From Pseudoalteromonas luteoviolacea (GTDB lineage: Bacteria > Pseudomonadota > Gammaproteobacteria > Enterobacterales > Alteromonadaceae): a stretch of DNA of 64,000 bases. Position 1 is the stretch's first letter, and every line of letters starts with the position of its first letter. The position numbers and the translations under genes were made by a program. The stretch spans positions 908,500 to 972,499 of the forward strand of contig NZ_JWIC01000007.1 in the NCBI RefSeq assembly GCF_000814765.1, in the 5' to 3' direction. Below are positions 43,977 through 55,900 of the stretch, one piece after another. Below the pieces are notes generated by a model, which did no database searches, was not told the origin of the DNA, and was given only the letters and a program-made list of their open reading frames with translations.

Positions 43977-44525
43977 ATGGATCCATTTATTGGTCAGGTT
44001 GATATGTTGCCTTACACTTTCGCTCCTGTGAGTTACACGTTCTGTGACGGGCAGTTTATTGAGATATCACAAAATCAGGCATTGTTCGCAGTGATAGGTA
44101 CTACCTACGGCGGCAATGGTCAAACCAACATGCAAATGCCGGATCTACAAGGTAGAAGCCCAACCATGTTTGGGACAGGGCCAGGATTATCACCAGGAGA
44201 TTTAGGAGATCGTGTTGGTTTACCAGATGTAGTACTTATGGAGAGCCAGTTACCTTCGCATACTCACGAGTTATACGCAGGTAAAACGATTAAAGATGGT
44301 TTGGTTGATAGATCAAATGGTACCGGTTTGCTCTCCGCAGCTAGGGCTACAACGGGTGGCGTTGCTCGCGTTTATTCATCTGATGATTTGGGGGGGTCAA
44401 ACATTTACCTTAACCCACAGGCAGTCTTAAGTAACGGGCAGAACCAAGCACATGAAAACAGGCAACCATATCTAGCAATACAATTTTGTATTTGTATAGA
44501 TGGTATATTTCCTCCTAGGAGTTAA
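43977..44525 (+). CDS. Phage-tail-collar (MdpB-like) protein 3
   Basis: 182 residues: FIGQVDMLPYTFAPVSYTFCDG, then LFAVIGTTYGGNGQTNMQMPDLQGRSPTMFG, then a His-containing QLPSHTHEL and a final FCICIDGIFPPRS. The middle segment is different from copies 1 and 2 (DGLVDRSNGTGLLSAAR). Eleven bases after copy 2, with AAGGAG. The next gene encodes a secreted subtilase that may process this set. Confidence 0.87.
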   Translation: MDPFIGQVDMLPYTFAPVSYTFCDGQFIEISQNQALFAVIGTTYGGNGQTNMQMPDLQGRSPTMFGTGPGLSPGDLGDRVGLPDVVLMESQLPSHTHELYAGKTIKDGLVDRSNGTGLLSAARATTGGVARVYSSDDLGGSNIYLNPQAVLSNGQNQAHENRQPYLAIQFCICIDGIFPPRS

Positions 44526-44539
44526 GTGGGCCGTTAGTA

Positions 44540-45673
44540 GTGAAAGTTTTAGGCTGTTTTTTAATTCTATTCGCATTTGGGGTTGTCGCTGACACCCCCA
44601 ATAGACCCTTTATTACTTTTAAAAATAATCTACAAGAAATTAAGTTATACCCATCAGCCCAAACAAATATTTATAGCAGCAATATTGGGTTAGATTTTTA
44701 TCTCAATTACAAACTAATTGCCCAAATTGATAAACGCAAAGCACATAACGTTGAGCCGATTGCTGCAAGCCAAATACTGGCAGAGAATACACACAGCACA
44801 ACTGTTCTAGTATCACCTGAAAAGACACATTTTTTATCTGTTTATAAACAGCTTAAGCAATTGAACTCAGTGGTAAATGTACAGCCTGACTTTGCCATTG
44901 TTCACCAGTATGTACAGACGGAACACACACGTAAAAATATATTGAAAGCGCAAAAGGTTGCGCTGCTTCACAGCCCTCAATGTATTTCGTCTTATCGCCC
45001 AAAGCGCATAGCAATTATTGATCATGGTATGAGTTTATCTGAGCCTGCGCTTTCAACGTTTAATGTATTGCTGGAATATGATGCAGACCGCCAACAACTA
45101 TTATCCAAAACAGAGGTCACACGCGGTCATGGCAGCATGGTTGCCAATGTCATAGCGAGCAACTTACAGTCTCACATAATTGAGCAGGGTGTCCCCGCAG
45201 CAGAACTAGTGACTATTCAACAAGCAAGCACCTTAAATTCGGCCATGATTTTGGCATTCAGTGTGTCTCAAAAAATGCAGGTAGACGTCATTAATAGTAG
45301 TTGGACACTGCCTTTTGTTTCAGAACTACTGGCTAATGTGATCCGTGATGGCTTAACGGAGGGCGGTATCTCTTACATTATTGTATCGGCAGGCAACCAT
45401 GCACAGGATGCTTGTGTGAGCAATAAGCTGTCGTTGATAAAAGGCGTAACAACAGTTGGTGCATTGTCTGTTGATGGAACAATTGCACCGTTTTCAAATT
45501 ATGGCAGGTGTGTAGATGTGTATGCGCCAGGCGTATTTTCCAAAAAAGAACAAGGTTCAAATTTCACTATACATGGGACGTCTTCGGCTGCAGCTTGGGT
45601 TACCGGAGAAGTGTCGCACCTGTTGGGGTGTGGCCTGACAAACAATGAAATTAAACTCAATAACAATTATTAA
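44540..45673 (+). CDS. Secreted S8 family serine peptidase (subtilase)
   Basis: 377 residues with a short signal peptide (VLGCFLILFAFGVVA). A propeptide-like region (residues 60-130, VLVSPEKTHFLSVYKQLK) precedes the catalytic domain. Catalytic triad motifs: Asp in IAIIDHG, His in RGHGSMVAN, Ser in GTSSAAAWVTG; oxyanion Asn in VSAGNHAQD. The domain is short and ends soon after the Ser box. GTG start with a weak Shine-Dalgarno. Between the collar triplet and the TIGR03032 gene, it could process a component of this set, but no target is shown. Confidence 0.85.
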   Translation: MKVLGCFLILFAFGVVADTPNRPFITFKNNLQEIKLYPSAQTNIYSSNIGLDFYLNYKLIAQIDKRKAHNVEPIAASQILAENTHSTTVLVSPEKTHFLSVYKQLKQLNSVVNVQPDFAIVHQYVQTEHTRKNILKAQKVALLHSPQCISSYRPKRIAIIDHGMSLSEPALSTFNVLLEYDADRQQLLSKTEVTRGHGSMVANVIASNLQSHIIEQGVPAAELVTIQQASTLNSAMILAFSVSQKMQVDVINSSWTLPFVSELLANVIRDGLTEGGISYIIVSAGNHAQDACVSNKLSLIKGVTTVGALSVDGTIAPFSNYGRCVDVYAPGVFSKKEQGSNFTIHGTSSAAAWVTGEVSHLLGCGLTNNEIKLNNNY

Positions 45674-45726
45674 GCTCGTTTGATTTTTAAACAGAGACTG
45701 CGCGCTGTTAACTAAGGAGTAAAGGC

Positions 45727-46914
45727 ATGCAAGGGTATCGTGAACAGGGTTACGGAAGTACGGGTGATGAGACTGATCTCGTCAACATTGACTTTGCGAG
45801 TGAATATAGTGAGAACTTCCCTAAGATTTTGCAAGCATTAGGGGTTTCACTGGTTGTTTCTAGCTATCAATCACATGCTGTGATGTTACTTAGAAGCCGA
45901 GGAACGGCACTGAATTGCAGTGTAAAAAAGTTTGTCAGGCCAATGGGCGTCTGTGTCAGTGAAGATAGACTTTTAGTCAGTACCGTGAATCGAATTGTGA
46001 ACTTTAAAGCAAGCGGTATGGCTCGAAAAAGTGTACTCAGCGGGGAAGTGGACAACATTGACTCTTTGGCAAGTAAATTAAGAGACGAGCAACGCGATAC
46101 CGATGCATTTAAAGCGCTTAGAACTGAGCAGATCAGTGCAATAAAACAATGTGATGTCTTATTTACTGAGCGCTCTTCGTTAACAACGGGGACGCTCAAT
46201 ACTCACGATATTGCTTGGGGCGATGATGGATTATGGGTTGTTAACTCTAGCTTTTCATGCCTTGCGACCCTTTCTTCAGAGTCCGGCTTTACACCCCGAT
46301 GGAAGCCGCACTTTATCAGCGAGTTAAAACCGCAAGACCGTTGTCATTTAAATGGTATGGCCATGTTAGATGGGCAACCTAAATATGTCACAACGTTTAA
46401 TACTCAAGATTATCAAGATTCATGGCGAACCGAGCTAAATGGGACGTTAATGGATGTAGAAAAAAATGAAATACTCATCAGTGGGCTATCCATGCCACAT
46501 TCACCAAGATGCCATGATGGGAAAGTTTACTTATGTAACTCAGGCGAAGGTGAAATACTGTGTTACGACCCGAAAACTTGTGAAAAATCAGTTTTATGCA
46601 CATTACCTGGCTTTACTCGTGGCCTGACATTTTATGGTGATTTGATGTTGGTTGCGACCAGTCATGTGCGTTCGTCTACCGTGGTTAATGATATACCTTT
46701 AACCAAAGCGCATACCCAAAAAGATACTGTCTGTGGCATATGGATTATCAATAAGCACAACGGTGAGATCCTATCCAAATTGCAGTTTAAAGGCGATGTC
46801 AGCCAACTTTACGATCTTTGCATTATTCCCAACTCTACGTTTCCTGAAATGATCAGCGGTGATGACGCTATTTCTGCGCATTTATATGAGTTTACGAAGG
46901 AGGAATTGAAATGA
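45727..46914 (+). CDS. TIGR03032-family protein
   Basis: 395 residues, cytosolic by lack of signal peptide. The family pattern is clear: FPKILQALGVSLVVSSYQSHAVMLLRS, RPMGVCVSEDRLLVST, NTHDIAWGDDGLWVVNSSFSCL, HLNGMAMLDGQPKYVTTF, GLSMPHSPRCHDGKVYLCNSGEGEI, LPGFTRGLTFYGDLMLVATS and a C-terminal VSQLYDLCIIP. Predicted beta-propeller of unknown function, often beside surface or collar proteins. AAGGAG precedes ATG 45727. The stop overlaps the adhesin start (ATGA), so translation is coupled. Confidence 0.88.
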   Translation: MQGYREQGYGSTGDETDLVNIDFASEYSENFPKILQALGVSLVVSSYQSHAVMLLRSRGTALNCSVKKFVRPMGVCVSEDRLLVSTVNRIVNFKASGMARKSVLSGEVDNIDSLASKLRDEQRDTDAFKALRTEQISAIKQCDVLFTERSSLTTGTLNTHDIAWGDDGLWVVNSSFSCLATLSSESGFTPRWKPHFISELKPQDRCHLNGMAMLDGQPKYVTTFNTQDYQDSWRTELNGTLMDVEKNEILISGLSMPHSPRCHDGKVYLCNSGEGEILCYDPKTCEKSVLCTLPGFTRGLTFYGDLMLVATSHVRSSTVVNDIPLTKAHTQKDTVCGIWIINKHNGEILSKLQFKGDVSQLYDLCIIPNSTFPEMISGDDAISAHLYEFTKEELK

Positions 46915-49900
46915 AAAAACTTGATATGACGACCTCGATATTAGGGGTGATGATCCCATCACTGGTTGCTGCAAATTCTTCTTCACATATTGCGGATAGT
47001 TACTTTTTGCCAAATCACGACGTGCCGTCGCTCAGCTCCATTCAGGTGACAGACAGCATTTATTTCAACAATAAGCAAAGCAATAAACAGGATGAGGTAT
47101 TTGGTATTGCTGAGCATAAAATGGCACAGTCCAGCAACCAAGATGATGCTGCATCAGCCACGCTGTCTTTTTTGGCAGCGCAAGGCTTACTTGATAGCCA
47201 AGGGATGGGAGCGACTCAAGTTAATGGTGAAGTGAATATTGCCAAAGAGCTTGCTGCTTCTTGCCAAGCCTCTTTTGGTTGTACTACCGCGTATGGTAGC
47301 CAAGCCAGTTGTGAAGCCGCGCCTGGGCCTGGTGTATGGTTCCCTGATACCAATGATTGTACCGCAGCAGCGCCAGACCCGGACATCAACTTAAAAGGTA
47401 ATGGTCAATCAATTACATCTGGCACGACGACATTAAGTGCGAGTAACCATACTGATTTTGGTTCTCACCAAACGGGTGGCAGCAATTTTACTCGTACGTT
47501 TACCATAGAAAATGTAATCGCAGCGTCTACGCTTAATTTGAGTGGCTCTCCATTAGTGAGCATTTCAGCTTCCAGTGACTTTTCAATATCTAGCCAACCT
47601 GGCGCTAGTTCTTTAAATGGGGTAACCAGCACGACATTTGTTGTTCAGCTAGACCCGACCACGGTTGGCTCACCAAATGCTACCGTTACTATAACCAGTA
47701 ATGATCCCAATGAAGGCACTTATACTTTTAAAGTCGGTGCAACAGTCACCGCAGCCAATACTGCACCTGTGGTAGATTTAGATACCGCTGCCGGTGGTAA
47801 TAATAGGTCGTCTTCTTTCAGTGAGGGGGGCGGGGCCGTTGGCATTACTAACAGTGCCAGTGTCACAGATGCAGAGTCAGATACCATTAAAACAATTACG
47901 GTATCTTTAACGAACGACCAAGACGGGGCCTCTGAAGGGCTGAATATCACAGGCTCTGCGCAAAATGCTTTAAATGGGGTATCGGGCAGCTCAGATATCA
48001 CCCTGCAAGATACCATTTCGATTACAGGGGCGACGGCAACACTCGCTCAAGTGCAGACGTTTTTAGATGCCATAACCTATAACAATACGTCGTCTACGCC
48101 TAATACAACGGCGAGAACGGTAACGGTTGTCGTCAATGATGGTACTGATAATAGTGTGTCACGCACCTCAACGGTGAGTGTCGCGAATGTCACTTCGACC
48201 ACCTCGTCGGGTGCATCGTTTAATACCACAACGGGTGCTAACCTAAACCCCGCGATTTTATTCACCAGTGAAAATGAATCTTTAACCATAGCACAAACGG
48301 CCCATGCGGCAGGGTCAACCGCGGATGGCGGCGGTGGCACGGATACCTTGAATGTCTCTGATAGTGTAGATATCAGTGGACTGACGTCACTGACAAACTT
48401 TGAAACATTAGAGGCGGCAAATAACGGTAGCTTGACCTTAAGTGAGACTCAGCATGAGTCATTTACCACCATAAATGGTGTGGGTACGAATCAGTTTACT
48501 GTCTCAAGCGCCAATGGTGATGCGGCAGTGACCGGGGATGCGGACATTGAAACCTATGTGTTAGGTGCTGCCATGACCTTCACTTTGGGCGGTGCGTCGC
48601 AAAATGTCTCGGGTAGTAGCTCAAATGATGTCATTAATGTCGCAGCGCTTACACCAACAGGCACGCTTGATGCTAGTGGCGGGACAGGCGATACACTGCG
48701 TCTATCAAATGGCGCGAATATCGCGGGTGCAACTGTCTCAAATACGGAAATACTGGAATTAAACTCGGGTGCTTCGGTGACCATGACCGAAGCACAGCAT
48801 GATAGTTTTAGCTCCATGACGGCAACCGGTACAGATACGATTACCATTTCAGCAGCCACAGATGGGTTAACAGGTAATGCTGCAATAGAGTCATACGTTC
48901 TATCTGTTGGCAATACATTTACACTGGGCAGCGCTGGGCAAAACTTAACTGGGAGTGGCAACAACGATACTGTTAATGTGGGGACTCTGACCGCGACAGG
49001 CACATTAGCGGGCGGTATTGGTACAGATACGCTTAGTGTCGGAAATGGCGGCAGCATAGCAGGCGCAACAGTTTCTGGCTTTGAAAATCTCACTTTATCA
49101 AGCGGCGCATCGGCGACGTTTAGTGCAGCACAACTTTCTCAGTTTTCAGGCACAGTCACGGCTGCTGGCACAGAGACAATTTCAGTGTCTGGTGATGGGA
49201 ATGTGTCAACGGTTGCTGGCATCGAAAATTATACTATTGGCGATGACAGTACAAATACTCGTACGATAACGGTAGCCGCGGCTGGTCACTCTGTAACCGC
49301 GACCAGTGCCACTGATGCAGTGACTTTTGACGTTGGGACATTAACGTTTACAGGTACGCTTACAGGGGAGAATACGTCCGCTGATACATTAAGCTTATCC
49401 AATGGCGCAGACATTAGCGGCGCGACCATTTCGAATATTACCAATCTTGCTCTAGCTACTGGTGCGTCAGTGACGATGACCGCGGCGCAAAATGAGAGCT
49501 TTAGTGGCTCAGTCACCGCTGGTGGTACAGAAACCATCGTGATCTCAGGTGATGGCGATATAACAACGCGCTCAGGCATAGAAAATTACACAGTAGGGGA
49601 TGACTCTAGTAATACGCGCACAATCAATGTGGGCGCAACAACAAGTGTTACGGCAACATCGGTGACTGATGCAATTACTTTTAATATTGCAGGGCAAAGC
49701 TTTTCAGGTTCGTTAACAGGTCAAGCGACTGCTGCTGACATCGTGTCTGCCAGTGATGGTGCAAATACAACCGGTGCAACTATTAGTAATGTGGGCACAC
49801 TGTCATTGGCAAGTGGTGCAACAGTAACGATTGACGCTCAAAATGTCAGTGACTTTTCAACAGCAATAAATGGCGCTGCGGGTACTGAAACATTGAATTT

Positions 49901-52900
49901 GGTCAGTGGTGGCACATTCGACTTCAGTTCGACCAGTGTCTCAAGTATTGAAAATATTTCGCTAGGCTCTAACAGTGTCACTTTAGTGACTATTTCAGAT
50001 AACTTTTCTTCAAATGGCGGGACCGTCACCGTCAGTAATTCATCGGGTTCAGCCATTAATGCTGGGGTTACCATCAACGCATCTGCATTAGTAGGCGATA
50101 GCTTGGTGATTTCCGCAACCGATTTAACAGGTAATGACACTTTAACAGGGGGTGACAGCGCCGATACGATAAGACCTGGCTCGGGTACAGATTCAATAAC
50201 GGGTAATGGTGGTAATGATAACTTTGTCGGTAGTGCCAGCGATTTAAATGGTGATACCATCGCGGACCTTGCTGTGGGGGATATGATCACGGTGACGGGT
50301 GTCACTGGATTAACCACGAGCAACGTCAGATTTAACGGTAATAGTACCTTACAAGTGGATACCGATGCGACAGATTTTGCAGCTACTGAGATTGCATTGA
50401 CGCTCTCGAATTCACCGGGCGCAAGTTTAGATTTTACAGTCGCCGATAGCGGCGCGAACACTGTGATCACCTTTATTGCAGCCAATGATGTGCCTGTGTT
50501 TAGCTCACTAAACGGATTGTCTACGTTTACAGAAAATGGTTCGGCGGTAGCCATTGATAGTGATGCGACTGTAGCTGATACAGAATTGGATGCTTTAAAT
50601 GGGGGAGCGGGTAATTACAATGGTGCGTCTTTAACCATCACGCGAAATGGCGGCGCCAATGCACAAGATGTGTTTGCAAACTTAAGTTTGCTTGGCACGT
50701 TAACACAGGGGAATACCTTTACTTACAATGGCACCAGTGTTGGTACTGTGACGACAAACTCGGCTGGGACGCTTGTTCTGACATTTAATGCTAGCGCAAC
50801 ATCGGCCATTGTGGATGGCGTGATCCAATCTATTTCCTATAGCAATACATCGGATGATCCGCCTTCAAGCGTAACGCTTGACTACACATTTAACGATGGC
50901 ACGGCGAATAGTACAGGCACAAACCAGGCGGTTGTGAATATTACAGCACAAAACGATGCGCCAACAGATATCGCATTATCTGCAACGAGTATCAATCAAT
51001 CGGCAACGGGGACAAGTGTGAATGTGGGCACGCTGTCGACCACGGATCTCGATAGCGCCAATGTGCATGCATATAGCCTAGTGAATAGTGGCAGCAGTGC
51101 CAGTGGTACTTGTACGAGTAATGCCGGAAACAGCAGTTTCCAAATTAGCAGTTCGAATTTGCAAACTCAGTCGGCATTAAGTGCAGGAGATTATATTGTC
51201 TGTGTTCAGACAAATGATGGCACAACCACTTTCCAAGAATCATTCACTATTACCGTTGTAGATAATGTCGCGCCAAACGCCCCCTCTACGCCAGACCTTG
51301 ATGCGGGGTCGGACACCGGTGGTTCAAATACCGATAATGTCACATCAGATACTACGCCAACATTCAGTGGTACAGCTGAGTCTGGCAGTACGGTAAGGTT
51401 GTACAGCGATCAGTCAGGTAGCACAGTGATTGGTAGTGGCACTGCAACCGGCGGTAATTGGCAGATAACCACTAGTACATTATCAGCAACGACCCATGCG
51501 ATTACAGCGAAGGCAACGGATGCTAGCAATAATGAAAGTAGCGCCTCTAGCGCTCTGAGTGTGACCATAGATACAACCGCACCTAATGCACCGAGCACGC
51601 CAGACCTTTCTGCCAGTAGTGATTCAGGTACTTCCAGCACAGACAATATTACAAACGACACAACGCCAACGATTACGGGCACAGGCACCACAGGTGACAC
51701 CATCAACTTGTCATCCAATTTGGACGGTAATATCGGTAGTACTACTGTCTCGGGTGGTACTTGGAGCATCACATCGTCTACGTTACAAGCGGGCAGTCAT
51801 ACTATTTCAGCGCAGTCTGTTGATAATGCAGGTAATACGGCGAATTCAGCGAGTAATTTATCGCTCACCTTGGACACGCAAGCACCCAGTGGGCAAAGTG
51901 TAGCCTTTGGTGATACGTTATATTCCAATACCGAGAAAACTGCTGCCTCGTTTAGCTTTAGCAGTGCCGAAGTAGGCGCAACCTACAGCTATACTATTTC
52001 AAGCAGCAATGGCGGCACGTCAGCAACGGGCAATGGCACGGTGACTTCTGCAAGCCAAACCATTTCTAATATAGATTTAAGTGCACTGAATGACGGCACA
52101 CTTACTCTGTCTGTGACACTGACAGATACCGCAGGGAACGCGGCCACAGCGGTCACCGCAGCCAGTGAGCTAGATACCAGCGCGCCAAGTGGTCACAGTG
52201 TGGCACTCAATGACACCAGTTATAACAGCACAGAAACGGGCAGTGCGAGCTTTAGTTTTAGCAGTGCTGAAGTGGGCGCGAGCTATACCTACACATTAAA
52301 TAGCAGCAATGGCGGCACGGAAGTGACAGGCAACGGCAATATCACCAGCGCCTCACAAACGGTGAACATTGCGGATATCAGCGGATTAAATGATGGCACA
52401 CTCACGCTGTCAGTGACTGTCTCTGATGCGGCGGGCAACGCAGCCACTGCTGTAACTGATACCGCAAGTCTTGATAAAACCAAGCCGACGGTAACCACTT
52501 TCAGTGCCTCAGACACCAACCTTAAAGCCGGTGAAACGGCGACGATTTCTATTGTATTGAGTGAAGCCAGCACGACTTTCACTTCGTCAGATATTACCGT
52601 ATTAGGTGGCTCACTGAGTAATTTCAGTGCGACTTCAAGCACACAATATAGCGTGCTCTTTACACCAACGGCGGACTCAGAAACGAACGCCACGTTAGAC
52701 ATTGCAGCAGACACCTTTAGCGATGCAGCAGGCAATAACAACACCGCAGCGACGCAGCTGCCCATAACGGTGGATACCAAGGCCCCAACAGGTCACAGTG
52801 TGTCACTGGGCGATACGTTATATTCCAATACCGAGAAAACCGCTGCCTCGTTTAGCTTTAGCAGTGCCGAAGTAGGCGCAACCTACAGCTATACTATTTC

Positions 52901-55900
52901 AAGTAGTAATGGCGGCACGTCAGCAACGGGCAATGGCACGGTGACTTCTGCAAGCCAAACCATTTCTAATATAGATTTAAGTGCACTGAATGACGGCACA
53001 CTTACTCTGTCTGTGACACTGACAGATACCGCAGGGAACGCGGCCACAGCGGTCACCGCAGCCAGTGAGCTAGATACCAGCGCGCCAAGTGGTCACAGTG
53101 TGGCACTCAATGACACCAGTTATAACAGCACAGAAACGGGCAGTGTGAGCTTTAGTTTTAGCAGTGCTGAAGTGGGCGCGAGCTATACCTACACATTAAA
53201 TAGCAGCAATGGCGGCACGGAAGTGACAGGCAACGGCAATATCACCAGCGCCTCACAAACGGTGAACATTGCGGATATCAGCGGATTAAATGATGGCACA
53301 CTCACGCTGTCAGTGACTGTCTCTGATGCGGCGGGCAACGCAGCCACTGCTGTAACTGATACCGCAAGTCTTGATAAAACCAAGCCGACGGTAACCACTT
53401 TCAGTGCCTCAGACACCAACCTTAAAGCCGGTGAAACGGCGACGATTTCTATTGTATTGAGTGAAGCCAGCACGACTTTCACTTCGTCAGATATTACCGT
53501 ATTAGGTGGCTCACTGAGTAATTTCAGTGCGACTTCAAGCACACAATATAGCGTGCTCTTTACACCAACGGCGGACTCAGAAACGAACGCCACGTTAGAC
53601 ATTGCAGCAGACACCTTTAGCGATGCAGCAGGCAATAACAACACCGCAGCGACGCAGCTGCCCATAACGGTGGATACCAAGGCCCCAACAGGTCACAGTG
53701 TGTCACTGGGCGATACGTTATATTCCAACACCGAGAAAACCGCTGCCTCGTTTAGCTTTAGCAGTGCCGAAGTAGGCGCAACCTACAGCTATACTATTTC
53801 AAGTAGTAATGGCGGCACGTCAGCAACGGGCAATGGCACGGTGACTTCTGCAAGCCAAACCATTTCTAATATAGATTTAAGTGCACTGAATGACGGCACA
53901 CTCACTCTGTCTGTGACACTGACAGATACCGCAGGGAACGCAGCGTCAGCGGTGACGGCGACGAGTACACTAGATACCAGCGCGCCAAGTGGTCACAGTG
54001 TGGCACTCAATGACACCAGTTATAACAGCACAGAAACGGGCAGTGCGAGCTTTAGTTTTAGCAGTGCTGAAGTGGGCGCGAGCTATACCTACACATTAAA
54101 TAGCAGCAATGGCGGCACGGAAGTGACAGGCAACGGCAATATCACCAGCGCCTCACAAACGGTGAACATTGCGGATATCAGCGGATTAAATGATGGCACA
54201 CTCACGCTGTCAGTGACTGTCTCTGATGCGGCGGGCAACGCAGCCACTGCTGTAACTGATACCGCAAGTCTTGATAAAACCAAGCCGACGGTAACCACTT
54301 TCAGTGCCTCAGACACCAACCTTAAAGCCGGTGAAACGGCGACGATTTCTATTGTATTGAGTGAAGCCAGCACGACTTTCACTTCGTCAGATATTACCGT
54401 ATTAGGTGGCTCACTGAGTAATTTCAGTGCGACTTCAAGCACACAATATAGCGTGCTCTTTACACCAACGGCGGACTCAGAAACGAACGCCACGTTAGAC
54501 ATTGCAGCAGACACCTTTAGCGATGCAGCAGGCAATAACAACACCGCAGCGACGCAGCTGCCCATAACGGTGGATACCAAGGCCCCAACAGGTCACAGTG
54601 TGTCACTGGGCGATACGTTATATTCCAATACCGAGAAAACCGCTGCCTCGTTTAGCTTTAGCAGTGCCGAAGTAGGCGCAACCTACAGCTATACTATTTC
54701 AAGTAGTAATGGCGGCACGTCAGCAACGGGCAATGGCACGGTGACTTCTGCAAGCCAAACCATTTCTAATATAGATTTAAGTGCACTGAATGACGGCACA
54801 CTTACTCTGTCTGTGACACTGACAGATACCGCAGGGAACGCGGCCACAGCGGTCACCGCAGCCAGTGAGCTAGATACCAGCGCGCCAAGTGGTCACAGTG
54901 TGGCACTCAATGACACCAGTTATAACAGCACAGAAACGGGCAGTGCGAGCTTTAGTTTTAGCAGTGCTGAAGTGGGCGCGAGCTATACCTACACATTAAA
55001 TAGCAGCAATGGCGGCACGGAAGTGACAGGCAACGGCAATATCACCAGCGCCTCACAAACGGTGAACATTGCGGATATCAGCGGATTAAATGATGGCACA
55101 CTCACGCTGTCAGTGACTGTCTCTGATGCGGCGGGCAACGCAGCCACTGCTGTAACTGATACCGCAAGTCTTGATAAAACCAAGCCGACGGTAACCACTT
55201 TCAGTGCCTCAGACACCAACCTTAAAGCCGGTGAAACGGCGACGATTTCTATTGTATTGAGTGAAGCCAGCACGACTTTCACTTCGTCAGATATTACCGT
55301 ATTAGGTGGCTCACTGAGTAATTTCAGTGCGACTTCAAGCACACAATATAGCGTGCTCTTTACACCAACGGCGGACTCAGAAACGAACGCCACGTTAGAC
55401 ATTGCAGCAGACACCTTTAGCGATGCAGCAGGCAATAACAACACCGCAGCGACGCAGCTGCCCATAACGGTGGATACCAAGGCCCCAACAGGTCACAGTG
55501 TGTCACTGGGCGATACGTTATATTCCAACACCGAGAAAACCGCTGCCTCGTTTAGCTTTAGCAGTGCCGAAGTAGGCGCAACCTACAGCTATACTATTTC
55601 AAGTAGTAATGGCGGCACGTCAGCAACGGGCAATGGCACGGTAACCTCTGCAAGCCAAACCATTTCTAATATAGATTTAAGTGCACTGAATGACGGCACA
55701 CTCACGCTGTCTGTGACACTGACAGATACGGCAGGGAACGCTGCATCAGCGGTTACCGCAACCAGTGAGCTAGATACATCCAGCCCATCAGTGACAACAT
55801 TCAGTGCATCAGACACGGCACTTAAGGTTGGTGAAACTGCGACGGTTACTATTGTGTTGAGTGAATCGAGTGATAATTTCACAATAGATGATGTGAGCGT

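Noticed and set aside
42540..44525. Prophage remnant
   Set aside because: Only collar-type proteins are present; no capsid, terminase, integrase or attachment site is seen.
52289..55480. Four identical long open frames on the minus strand inside the repeats
   Set aside because: They repeat every 900 bases, lie exactly opposite the adhesin modules and have biased composition; they are antisense shadows of the repeat.
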